Shown piece after piece: positions 37,737 to 46,731 of a stretch of 64,000 bases of DNA. This DNA comes from Chitinophagales bacterium. GTDB taxonomy: Bacteria; Bacteroidota; Bacteroidia; Chitinophagales; Saprospiraceae. Position 1 is the first letter of the stretch; every line of letters begins with the position of its first letter. The translations under genes and the position numbers were made by a program. Location of the stretch: contig JAAFJT010000001.1 in NCBI GenBank assembly GCA_013298955.1, positions 62,001 to 126,000 of the forward strand, written 5' to 3'. A model generated the notes under the pieces. It was not told where the DNA came from. It ran no database searches and saw nothing but the letters and a program-made list of their open reading frames with translations.

Positions 37737-39902
37737 ATGAAATCACCTAAACGATATTTAGTTACTTCTGCCTTGCCTTATGCGAATGGTCCCCTGCATA
37801 TTGGGCATTTAGCGGGCGCGTATTTGTCGGCGGATGTGTATGTGCGTTACCTCCGTTTGATGGGCAAAGAAGTGGTCTGGGTTTGTGGTTCGGACGAACA
37901 TGGTGCGGCGATTACCTTGCGTGCTGCCAAAGAAAATAGCACGCCGCAAGCGATTATTGACAAATATGACCAACTGTTTCGCCAAACGTTTACAGGGATG
38001 GGCGTTGATTTTGACATTTTTCACCGCACGTCTTCGCCTTTGCACCATGAGACGACTCAAGAATTTTTCAGAACTTTATTCCGAAAAGGTGAGTTTGTAG
38101 AGCAGGAATCCGAACAATATTTTGATGAAGAGGCAAATAAATTTTTAGCAGACCGTTATATCGTTGGCACTTGTCCAAAATGCGCCAATCCAGATGCGTA
38201 TGGAGACCAATGTGAAAAGTGTGGTTCGACCCTCAGTCCGACGGAATTATTGCCGCCTTTGCGTTCCGCGTACAGCAAAACAACGCCTGTGATGAAAAAA
38301 ACAACGCATTGGTATTTGCCTTTAAACAAATATGAGGCTTGGCTGAAAACGTGGATTGAGACAGGCACTTTGGACGGTAAAAAATTGCATGACCCGACTG
38401 AATGGAAAGCGCATGTGCTTGGGCAATGCAAATCTTGGCTTGAAGGCGGTTTGCACCCAAGAGCGATGACGCGCGACTTGGATTGGGGGATTGATGTCCC
38501 TTCTGAAATTCCACATTCATCAGGAAAAAAAATATACGTATGGATGGATGCGCCAATTGGTTACGTTTCCGCAACCAAACAATGGGCAATTGACCACAAC
38601 CAAGATTGGAAAAAATATTGGCAGGATAAGGATACCGCCTTGATTCATTTTATTGGAAAAGATAATATTGTTTTTCATTGTTTAATTTTTCCCGCAATTT
38701 TGGCGGCACATGGCGATTTTATTTTGCCCAGAAATGTGCCTGCGAATCAATTTTTGAATTTGGAAGGACGTAAAATCTCTACTTCTAAAAATTGGGCGGT
38801 TTGGGTACACGAGTATTTGGAAGATTTTCCAGATAAACAGGATGTGTTGCGGTACAATATGATTAAAAATATGCCCGAAAATCAAGATGCCGAATTTACA
38901 TGGAAGCGTTTCCAAGAAAGTAATAATAATGAATTGGTCAACAATTTGGCAAATTTTGTGAATCGAGTGACGGTTTTGACCAACAAATATTTTGAAGGTA
39001 AAGTGCCAGAGGCAAATAAAATAGCGGCAATGGTCTCTGGACGCGGCGGACAAGAAGCAACCACTTTGGAAGCCGAATTGAAAACCATTCACACGTATAT
39101 GACGGCGATTGGGGAGAAAGTGATGCAATATGATTTCAGAGGTGGTTTGCAAATGATGATGGAATTTTCAACTTATGGCAATCAATTTTTGCAATTCAAT
39201 GAGCCTTGGCGCAAAATTAAAACGGATGTTGTCGGTACGGCGGCGGTTTTGAATGTAGGTTTGCAAATTGTGGCAGCTTTAAATTTGGCAGTCCGTCCTT
39301 TTTTGCCATTCACATCGGATGCTATGCGTAAAATGTTGAAAATCAATCCAATCACACGCGGCGAAGGCGAATGGGCAACCCTTTTGAAAACGTTGTCGAA
39401 AGGCAAAGTCTTATTGGAAACGGGTCATATGATTGGTGAACCCGTGCATTTATTTTCGCGGATTCCAGATGAAGTGATTGCGGCACAAGTCCAAAAATTG
39501 GAGGATTCTCAACGAGAAACCCTTGCAACGCCTGCGCCTGAAATGCCGAAACCGATTGAATATAAGCCTTTGAATCAAACGATTACGTATGAAGATTTTG
39601 CAAAATTAGATATTCGCACAGGCACGATTTTGGAAGCGGAGCGCGTTCCCAAAACGGATAAATTATTGAAATTGACCATTGATTTAGGTTTTGAAAAACG
39701 CACCATTGTCTCGGGTATCGCGGAACATTTCGACCCTAAAAATTTGATTCAACAACGCGTGCTTGTCGTAGCGAATCTCGCGCCGCGCAAGATGAAAGGC
39801 ATTGAATCTCAAGGCATGATCTTGTCGGCAGAAAACGATTTGGGCAAATTAGGATTGGTTGGCACGACCGATATTTTTGGAAATGGATTTATTGTAAAAT
39901 AA
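37737..39902 (+). CDS. metG: methionine--tRNA ligase with C-terminal tRNA-binding domain
   Basis: YLVTSALPYANGPLHIGHLAGAYLSADVY...zinc site CPKCANPDAYGDQCEKCG...GRKISTSKNWAV...C-term FAKLDIRTGTILEAERVPKTDKLLKLTIDLG. Confidence 0.97.
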   Translation: MKSPKRYLVTSALPYANGPLHIGHLAGAYLSADVYVRYLRLMGKEVVWVCGSDEHGAAITLRAAKENSTPQAIIDKYDQLFRQTFTGMGVDFDIFHRTSSPLHHETTQEFFRTLFRKGEFVEQESEQYFDEEANKFLADRYIVGTCPKCANPDAYGDQCEKCGSTLSPTELLPPLRSAYSKTTPVMKKTTHWYLPLNKYEAWLKTWIETGTLDGKKLHDPTEWKAHVLGQCKSWLEGGLHPRAMTRDLDWGIDVPSEIPHSSGKKIYVWMDAPIGYVSATKQWAIDHNQDWKKYWQDKDTALIHFIGKDNIVFHCLIFPAILAAHGDFILPRNVPANQFLNLEGRKISTSKNWAVWVHEYLEDFPDKQDVLRYNMIKNMPENQDAEFTWKRFQESNNNELVNNLANFVNRVTVLTNKYFEGKVPEANKIAAMVSGRGGQEATTLEAELKTIHTYMTAIGEKVMQYDFRGGLQMMMEFSTYGNQFLQFNEPWRKIKTDVVGTAAVLNVGLQIVAALNLAVRPFLPFTSDAMRKMLKINPITRGEGEWATLLKTLSKGKVLLETGHMIGEPVHLFSRIPDEVIAAQVQKLEDSQRETLATPAPEMPKPIEYKPLNQTITYEDFAKLDIRTGTILEAERVPKTDKLLKLTIDLGFEKRTIVSGIAEHFDPKNLIQQRVLVVANLAPRKMKGIESQGMILSAENDLGKLGLVGTTDIFGNGFIVK

Positions 39903-39964
39903 TATTTGTGTGATACGAAGTAGTTGAAGTAAAAGAATTGACAAAAATGCTCTGTCCCTTACCC

Positions 39965-40073
39965 ACAAATAGATTTGCGCCACAAATTTCGTAAATTTTT
40001 CAAATTTACGAAATTTGTGGTGCAAATTTCGTAAATTTTTCAAATTTACGAAATTTTAGGTGCATATTTTGGG
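39965..40073. repeat. tandem hairpin repeat, 'ATTTCGTAAATTT' family, locus 1
   Basis: CACAAATAGATTTGCGCCACAAATTTCGTAAATTT-ttc-AAATTTACGAAATTTGTGG... twice. Confidence 0.93.
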
Positions 40074-40087
40074 TAATAACCATAAAT

Positions 40088-40885
40088 TTATTTAATAATA
40101 AATTTGTATATATCTTGTCCATCCAGAAACCGAAATTCTTGTCTAAAGTTGAATAAGTCTTTGTAGTCTAAGGTATGGGTTGCCACATCACATTCGTCCG
40201 CTTTACAATATAATACTGTGCCAGAATAATCAATCACCATCGTCTCACCCGAGTACTCAATCTGGTTGCCATCCACCCCGATTCGGTTCACAGCAACCAC
40301 ATAACATTGATTTTCAATAGCTCGCGCAATCAACAAAGACCGCCAAGCATGCATCCTGCTCTTGGGCCAATTGGCAACATATATCAAAACATCATAACTT
40401 GCTGCCATGCCCAAGTATTTAAAATTGCGACTCCAAACAGGAAAGCGCAAGTCGTAACAAATTTGAGGGCAAAAAAGCCAATTCCGCCAATGCGCATAAA
40501 GCAATCGCTTTCCGGGCGTATAAATGTAGGATTCGCCCGCATGCTCGAACAAATGCCGCTTGTCATATTGACTGGATTTGCCGTCTGGCTCAACCCACAC
40601 GAATCGGTTAAAATCCTCCTTTTGCTCCCGACAAATATAGCTCCCTGCAATAACAGCATTAAGCCGTTCTGCCTGTTGACGCATCCATTGATACGTTACG
40701 TCTTTGGGTTTTTCTTTCATCGATTTGGGTTCCATCGTGAACCCAGTGGTAAACATTTCAGGAAAAATGACCAAATCTGTCGAATTGGGTTCGATATTTT
40801 CCAAAAGTTTTGTGTATGTTTTAAGATTTTCGGCTTTTTTATGCCAAACGATATCCGTTTGAACTGTCGTGATTCTGATTTGCAT
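40088..40885 (-). CDS. nitrilase/omega-amidase-like carbon-nitrogen hydrolase
   Basis: RITTVQTDIVWHKKAENL...LVIFPEMFTTGFTM...FCPQICYDLRFPVWSRN...YVANWPKSRMHAWRSLLIARAIENQCYVVAVNRIG: E-K-C layout. Confidence 0.93.
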   Translation of the reverse strand: MQIRITTVQTDIVWHKKAENLKTYTKLLENIEPNSTDLVIFPEMFTTGFTMEPKSMKEKPKDVTYQWMRQQAERLNAVIAGSYICREQKEDFNRFVWVEPDGKSSQYDKRHLFEHAGESYIYTPGKRLLYAHWRNWLFCPQICYDLRFPVWSRNFKYLGMAASYDVLIYVANWPKSRMHAWRSLLIARAIENQCYVVAVNRIGVDGNQIEYSGETMVIDYSGTVLYCKADECDVATHTLDYKDLFNFRQEFRFLDGQDIYKFIIK

Positions 40886-41069
40886 TACAGTATTGTGAAA
40901 TTGGATATTTAGAATATCTTTTTGTGATTTTAAATAACAACTTGCAAATATATAGTATTATGCTGATATATGAAAGAATAATTTACAAAAAGTGACTTTT
41001 TTAGGCTTTTATTGAAAAAATTTCTTAGTTTTGCCTTGAAAATGAGTTAAAACTAAATCTTCAAAAAAA

Positions 41070-41546
41070 TTGGAAAAACGTAAAAAAGAATTATCAGCAG
41101 CCGTCTTATTGCAAAAATTGCAATCTTATTGTGCGTACCAAGAGCGTTGTTTGCAGGAAGTAAACACTAAATTTTTTGATTTGGGAATCAATGACCCCGA
41201 TTTACAAGACCAAATCATCGAATCACTCGTTGAAAATAATTTCTTGAATGAGGAACGATTTGCTATCGCCTTTGCAGGGGGCAAGTTTCGCGTCAAACAG
41301 TGGGGCAAGATACGTATTTTTCAGGAATTAAAGAGCAAACATATCAGCGAAAAAAATATAAATCTTGCGTTAAAAGAAATTGATGCCACTGCGTATCAAG
41401 CAACCTTCAACCGTTTATTTGAACAAAAGCAGCAGGATTATGAGGATACGAGGCAAGGAAAGGCTCAGTTTGCCAATTTTCTTTTACGAAAAGGCTTTGA
41501 GCCAACTTTAATTTGGAATAAAATTCGTTTGGACGAAGATTCATAA
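41070..41546 (+). CDS. recX: regulatory protein RecX
   Basis: LQSYCAYQERCLQEVNTKFFDLGI...IIESLVENNFLNEERFAIAFAGGKFRVKQWGKIRIFQELKSKHISEKNINLAL; TTG start. Confidence 0.9.
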   Translation: MEKRKKELSAAVLLQKLQSYCAYQERCLQEVNTKFFDLGINDPDLQDQIIESLVENNFLNEERFAIAFAGGKFRVKQWGKIRIFQELKSKHISEKNINLALKEIDATAYQATFNRLFEQKQQDYEDTRQGKAQFANFLLRKGFEPTLIWNKIRLDEDS

Positions 41547-41567
41547 TATATAAATTCATTTTGCAAC

Positions 41568-41978
41568 ATGAGCAATTCCGATTTAGAAGCGATTATTTTA
41601 TTTGACGGGGTGTGCAATTTATGCGACACGTTTGTACAGTTTATTTTAAAAAAAGATAAAAAAGCACATTTCCGATTTGCCGCCTTGCAATCAGAAGCTG
41701 GTGCGTTGATATTAAAACAATTTGGATTATCTTCGACAGAATATAATTCAGTGATTTTGGTAGAGTCGGGTAAGGTTTATCAAAAATCGGCGGCAGCTTT
41801 GCGCATTTTGAAAGGGCTTGGAGGCGTGTGGGCGTTGTTTTATGCGTTTATCGGAGTGCCGAGACCGATTCGAGACGCTATATACGACTGGGTCGCTCGA
41901 AATCGATACCGATTTTTTGGTAAAAAAGCGGAATGTATGCTGCCAACCCCAGAAATTCGCGCTCGGTTTCTAAAATAG
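41568..41978 (+). CDS. thiol-disulfide oxidoreductase DCC-family protein (DUF393)
   Basis: AIILFDGVCNLCDTFVQFILKKDKKAHFRFAALQSEAGALIL...YDWVARNRYRFFGKKAECMLP. Confidence 0.93.
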   Translation: MSNSDLEAIILFDGVCNLCDTFVQFILKKDKKAHFRFAALQSEAGALILKQFGLSSTEYNSVILVESGKVYQKSAAALRILKGLGGVWALFYAFIGVPRPIRDAIYDWVARNRYRFFGKKAECMLPTPEIRARFLK

Positions 41979-42016
41979 TCTTTAATTTGCATTTGGTAAT
42001 CAATAATTTAAATTAA

Positions 42017-42107
42017 GGTTTGAATTAGGATTTTTGGGATTTTTAAGATTCAATTAGGATTTATCCTAATTGAATCTTAAAAAATCCCAAAAATCCTAAT
42101 TCAGACC
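42017..42107. repeat. intergenic inverted repeat, 'GTTTGAATTAGGAT' family
   Basis: GGTTTGAATTAGGATTTTTGGGATTTTTAAGATTCAATTAGGAT-tt-reverse complement with 1 mismatch and 1 indel. Confidence 0.96.
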
Positions 42108-42127
42108 ATAGGTCGTCATTTATAAAA

Positions 42128-42562
42128 ATGAAAGTTAAAATCATCAATCGCTCCGCCTACGCGCTGCCGCGTTATCAGACAGAGGGTGCTGCGGGCATGG
42201 ATTTACGCGCAGTGTTGGCAGAGCCAATACAACTCCTTCCTTTACAACGTTTTATGATTCCAACAGGGATTTTTATGGAGTTGCCAATTGGGTATGAAGC
42301 GCAGGTACGCCCGCGCAGTGGGCTTGCTGCCAAAAAAGGATTGACCTGTTTAAACACTCCCGGCACGATTGATTCCGATTATCGGGGCGAAATCCATGTC
42401 ATTTTGGTCAATGTCTCCTCCGAACCACAAACAATTGAACCGGGAGAACGGGTTGCCCAAATCGTAATTGCCCGTTATGAACGCATTACTTGGCTGGAAA
42501 CCAATGAGTTATCTACAACCGATAGAGGCGCGGGTGGTTTTGGCAGTACTGGTTTACAGTAG
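42128..42562 (+). CDS. dut: dUTP diphosphatase
   Basis: [18 protein letters not shown]...[51 protein letters not shown]...[10 protein letters not shown]. Confidence 0.97.
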   Translation: MKVKIINRSAYALPRYQTEGAAGMDLRAVLAEPIQLLPLQRFMIPTGIFMELPIGYEAQVRPRSGLAAKKGLTCLNTPGTIDSDYRGEIHVILVNVSSEPQTIEPGERVAQIVIARYERITWLETNELSTTDRGAGGFGSTGLQ

Positions 42563-42591
42563 GATATTTTTTTAAACAAAACAGCTCTTTT

Positions 42592-43596
42592 ATGAAAATC
42601 ATTATTCCCATGGCGGGCAAAGGTTCCCGATTGCGCCCGCATACCTTGACTGTACCGAAACCTTTAATATGTGTAGCAGGGAAACCGATTGTGCAACGCT
42701 TGGTGGAAGATTTGGCAGGCGCGTATCAAGGAAAAATTGAAGAAGTTGCCTTCATTACAGGTGAATTTGGGGCAACCGTTGAAAACAATTTGATTCAAAT
42801 TGCGGCTTCCATTGGGGCAAAAGGCGTGATTTACAAACAAGATGTGCCGCTTGGCATTGCGCACGCGATTGGCTGTGCTGCGCCAAGTCTTACTGGAAAT
42901 TGTATTATAGCTTTTGCTGATACGTTATTTCAAGCGAATTTCCGTTTCAATGCTAATGAAGATGGCATTATTTGGACGCAGCGCGTAGAAGACCCTTCTG
43001 CATTTGGCGTTGTTAAAATTGATATGCGAAATATTATTACAGATTTTGTCGAAAAACCAAAATATTTTGTCAGTAATTTAGCGATTGTTGGCATTTATTA
43101 TTTTAAAAGCGGCGAATACTTGCAACAACAAATTGATTATTTGATTCAAAACGACATCAAATTACGAGGTGAATATCAGTTGACAAGCGTGTTGGAAAAC
43201 ATGAAAAATGCAGGTACGAAATTCCGAACCGCTATCATCGAAGAATGGATTGATTGTGGCAATAAAGAAGCAGTGGTGCATGCCAATCAACGAATGTTAG
43301 ACATTAAAAACCATGAAAAATTGGTCATGCCTTCTGCTAAAATAAAACATTCTGTGGTAATTCCACCTTGTTTTATTGGGGAAAATGCGGTGATTGAAAA
43401 TTCGATTATTGGTCCCTATGTTTCGATTGGAAATAATACAACCGTAAAAAATAGTGTCGTGACGAATAGTGTGGTGGGCGAGGAAACCCTGATACAAGAT
43501 TCTAATTTGAGCAATAGTATGATTGGCAATTATGTTGAATATGTAGGGCGAAAATCGGAATTAAGTATTAGCGATTATTCTAAATTTAACTCTTAA
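42592..43596 (+). CDS. sugar-phosphate nucleotidyltransferase
   Basis: MKIIIPMAGKGSRLRPHTLTVPKPLICVAGKPIVQRLVEDL; C-terminal left-handed beta-helix hexapeptides. Confidence 0.92.
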   Translation: MKIIIPMAGKGSRLRPHTLTVPKPLICVAGKPIVQRLVEDLAGAYQGKIEEVAFITGEFGATVENNLIQIAASIGAKGVIYKQDVPLGIAHAIGCAAPSLTGNCIIAFADTLFQANFRFNANEDGIIWTQRVEDPSAFGVVKIDMRNIITDFVEKPKYFVSNLAIVGIYYFKSGEYLQQQIDYLIQNDIKLRGEYQLTSVLENMKNAGTKFRTAIIEEWIDCGNKEAVVHANQRMLDIKNHEKLVMPSAKIKHSVVIPPCFIGENAVIENSIIGPYVSIGNNTTVKNSVVTNSVVGEETLIQDSNLSNSMIGNYVEYVGRKSELSISDYSKFNS

Positions 43597-43608
43597 AATA
43601 AGAAAACT

Positions 43609-43640
43609 TCGTAGTCGGGAAATAAATTTCTCGACTACAA
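43609..43640. terminator. hairpin downstream of nucleotidyltransferase gene
   Basis: CGTAGTCGGGAAAT-aa-ATTTCTCGACTAC; half-copy follows at ~43654-43672. Confidence 0.65.
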
Positions 43641-43699
43641 AGCCATCAAATTTCGTAGTCGGGAAATTTATCAAGCAATTGCTATTATGCACCATTCCA

Positions 43700-44470
43700 A
43701 TGAAATTAAAAATTATCTCGTCTGCACTCTTGGCAGATTACAAAAAGCAAGCGCGCCCAGATGCCGAGCAAATTTTCCATCATTTAGTGGATAGCTCTTT
43801 ATCTGCGGATACATTTAGTTTTTACACCTCTGTATCTGCGGTTTTTTCTTCTAAAATCGAAGGTGAAAATATTGAATTAGATTCTTATATCAAGCATAAA
43901 AAATTGGGTATCAAATTTTTAGCAGATTATACCCGCAAAATTGATGACCTTTATGCAGCTTATGCTTTTGCCCAAAAATATCCTTTAAATCCAAAAAATC
44001 TTTCAAAAGCCCATCAATTTATCACCAAAAACATCCTTGTCGTTTCGCAACGTGGTAAAATACGAACGAGTAACATGTTTGTTATTACAGATGATGGACG
44101 GCTCGAATATGTTGCAGTGACACCCGAACAGGTTAAAATGGAATTAAAAAAATTACAGGATGATATTAAGCAGTTGATAATCAATGATTTAAGCTTTCAA
44201 GAAACGTGTTTTTTTGCCTCCATGATACACCTTGTTTTTTTGAAAATCCATCCTTTTGATGATGGAAATGGACGTACAGCCCGTTTATTAGAAAAATGGT
44301 TTTTGGCAGAAAAATTGGGTTCTCAGGCTTGGTTTGTGCAGTCCGAGAAATATTATTATCAGCAACATCGGACTTATTATAACCATATTAGGCGATTGGG
44401 TTTAGAATATGCAACCTTGGATTATGGGCAAGCGATGCCTTTTTTGCAACTGTTGCCGCAATCTTTTTAG
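43700..44470 (+). CDS. Fic family protein (class II, N-terminal inhibitory motif)
   Basis: HPFDDGNGRTAR Fic motif; SSKIEG matches the [ST]xxxE[GN] inhibitory motif. Confidence 0.93.
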   Translation: MKLKIISSALLADYKKQARPDAEQIFHHLVDSSLSADTFSFYTSVSAVFSSKIEGENIELDSYIKHKKLGIKFLADYTRKIDDLYAAYAFAQKYPLNPKNLSKAHQFITKNILVVSQRGKIRTSNMFVITDDGRLEYVAVTPEQVKMELKKLQDDIKQLIINDLSFQETCFFASMIHLVFLKIHPFDDGNGRTARLLEKWFLAEKLGSQAWFVQSEKYYYQQHRTYYNHIRRLGLEYATLDYGQAMPFLQLLPQSF

Positions 44471-44551
44471 CAAGATTACAGCAAGAAATAGTTGAGTTGA
44501 AATAAGCTATCAAAATGTAATTCATTGATAATCAATTTATTAATATCGAAT

Positions 44552-44585
44552 AAAGGTCGGCGAGGTTGCAACCTCGCCGACCTTT
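44552..44585. terminator. 34-nt perfect palindrome, 'GGTCGGCGAGGTTGCAACC' family
   Basis: AAAGGTCGGCGAGGTTGCAACCTCGCCGACCTTT, followed by a half-copy at 44597-44620. Confidence 0.9.
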
Positions 44586-44807
44586 TAGATAGAATCAAGG
44601 TTGCAACCTCGCCGACCTTTTGGATCGCTTCTTTCAATTGAACTGCTTATATACTTCGGGAGTTTCAAAACCTAAGCAAAATCAAAAAAAATCCGTGCAA
44701 ATCAGCCCAATCCGCGTCATCCGTGTTTCCATTGTATCCCAAAACCACCCGACGCAAAGTATAAATAGGTATATCTTAATTCCTAATTAAAACAAAATTT
44801 CAATATA

Positions 44808-45392
44808 TTATTTGGAATTACTCCATGACCAACCAAATTTTAATTTGGCTTCTACAAACGCACCCGAAAAATCGGTATCATTGAAATTGGCTAATTTACT
44901 GCCTGTCACAAACCGATACCCTCCATTCACAGACACATGACACCACCGCATCACATTCGCCTCCGCGCCAATCGTCGGTTCAATCGTGAAAACTTTGTCG
45001 GTAGAACCATCATTCAACTTCAAGGTAGCACGAGAAGCGACCAATGTTAAATTTGGATGGATGGCTTTCTCAGGATGGAGCGCGTAACTAACCAACAAAC
45101 CATTGGATTTTAAATTAAACCGATTCGTGGTATTATTTTTATTGTTTAAGCGTTCATCATTGATATTGTAATGATTACCGCCAATGAGCAAGGATTTTCC
45201 AAATTCAAATCCCCAAAAACCGCCTTGATACGTGCCGTATTGCTCTCCGAAATTCGAGCCGTAATAATTCGTACCTGCCCAGAAGCCACTCAAGCCGCCT
45301 GCATTTTTGAAAATAGTTTGTTCGCGTTGCGCAAACAAATGGTTGGTTAAAAAAAGCGCGACCATAGCGGTCAAAAGTCCAATTTTTTGCAT
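44808..45392 (-). CDS. hypothetical outer-membrane beta-barrel-like protein
   Basis: Signal peptide MQKIGLLTAMVALFLTNHLFA; alternating strand pattern. Confidence 0.65.
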   Translation of the reverse strand: MQKIGLLTAMVALFLTNHLFAQREQTIFKNAGGLSGFWAGTNYYGSNFGEQYGTYQGGFWGFEFGKSLLIGGNHYNINDERLNNKNNTTNRFNLKSNGLLVSYALHPEKAIHPNLTLVASRATLKLNDGSTDKVFTIEPTIGAEANVMRWCHVSVNGGYRFVTGSKLANFNDTDFSGAFVEAKLKFGWSWSNSK

Positions 45393-45533
45393 GGTTCAAA
45401 TCTTTTAAAGTTTAAAATGAAATTTCGTTATTGACTGAATGAGGATTCAAAGTTCAGCAAAAAGACGATTCTATGCTTGATTTGTTACGGATTTGCAGGT
45501 CAAAGCCTTCTTTTTTAACGTTTTTTAACCTTG

Positions 45534-46508
45534 TCAAACGGCTTTTAACGTTGATTTAATATGTTTTAAGATTTGGTTTGCATGAATCCGCGAATTTTCG
45601 ATAAACCATTTATGCGTATCCATGCCACCACACACTACGCCCGCCAAATAAATCCCTTTCATATTGCTTTCCTGCGTTTCAACATTGTAAGTGGGATGCA
45701 ATTTGGCATCTGCCGAAAGGTGAATGCCTATTTTTTTCAAAAATGAAAAATCGGGTTGATAACCTGTCAATGCCAATACATAATCATTTTCAATCGTTTG
45801 AATGCCATCTAAGGTGTTGATTGCCACCGTATTAGGCTGAATTGAATGAATGGTTGATTGATAAAAAACTTGAATACTTCTTTCTTGAATCCGATTTAAA
45901 ATATCAGGTCGAACCCAATATTTGACCCGATGACTGATTTCCGTACCGCGCACCACCATCGTTACATCGCCGCCTTTTCTGAAAATTTCTAACGCCGCAT
46001 CCGCCGCCGAATTGCTCGCGCCGACAACGACCACTTTTTGACCATAATAAAAATGCGGCTCTTTGTAATAATGATACACTTTTGGCAAATCTTCTCCTAC
46101 AACATTCATCAAAACAGGAATATCATAAAAACCAGTGGCAACAATGATTTTTTTCGCCGAATAAGTTGATTTAGCCGTTTTTACATGATACGCATTTTCA
46201 TCAATGATGGATTCTACTTGCTCTACCTTTTCAAAAAGACGGATATTCAACCCGCGAGATTGCGCCACACGGCGATAATATTCCATCGCTTCCGCCCGTG
46301 TCGGACGCGAATGATTGGAAACAAAGGGAATATCGCCGATTTCCAAACGCTCCGAAGTGGAAAAAAACGTCATATTAGACGGATATTGATAGAGCGAATG
46401 CACTAATGCACCTTTTTCCAAAATAAGATACGAAAATCCCGCCGCTTTCGCTTCAAGCCCGCAGGCTAACCCAATCGGGCCACCTCCTATGATAATAATA
46501 TCGTACAT
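45534..46508 (-). CDS. ypdA: YpdA-family bacillithiol disulfide reductase-like flavoprotein
   Basis: MYDIIIIGGGPIGLACGLEAKAAGFSYLILEKGALVHSLYQYPSNMTFFSTSERLEIGDIPF; start moved to the Rossmann N-terminus. Confidence 0.88.
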   Translation of the reverse strand: MYDIIIIGGGPIGLACGLEAKAAGFSYLILEKGALVHSLYQYPSNMTFFSTSERLEIGDIPFVSNHSRPTRAEAMEYYRRVAQSRGLNIRLFEKVEQVESIIDENAYHVKTAKSTYSAKKIIVATGFYDIPVLMNVVGEDLPKVYHYYKEPHFYYGQKVVVVGASNSAADAALEIFRKGGDVTMVVRGTEISHRVKYWVRPDILNRIQERSIQVFYQSTIHSIQPNTVAINTLDGIQTIENDYVLALTGYQPDFSFLKKIGIHLSADAKLHPTYNVETQESNMKGIYLAGVVCGGMDTHKWFIENSRIHANQILKHIKSTLKAV

Positions 46509-46731
46509 GATTTGCAAATTTGTTTTGTTCAAAAACGATGCAATATTGCAAAAAAAATGCAAATAAGGTTGATAAAAAAGAAAAACACACCTGATAGACC
46601 TCGTTTTTTATAAAAAAACACTCATATCCATAAAAAAAGGATTGTATTTAGCAAAAACATATTATCTTGCACTTGAAAAGCATGAGGAATTATTTTATTA
46701 TTCAACATCAACAAAATTGTTTTAAAAAATT

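Noticed and set aside
43700-44470. Fic protein as a toxin-antitoxin module
   Set aside because: It has its own N-terminal inhibitory motif (SSKIEG) and no adjacent small antitoxin ORF; ordinary class II Fic
44552-44620. GC-rich palindrome considered as a tRNA or small RNA
   Set aside because: No cloverleaf or anticodon arm; perfect 34-nt palindrome with words shared with 32077-32363
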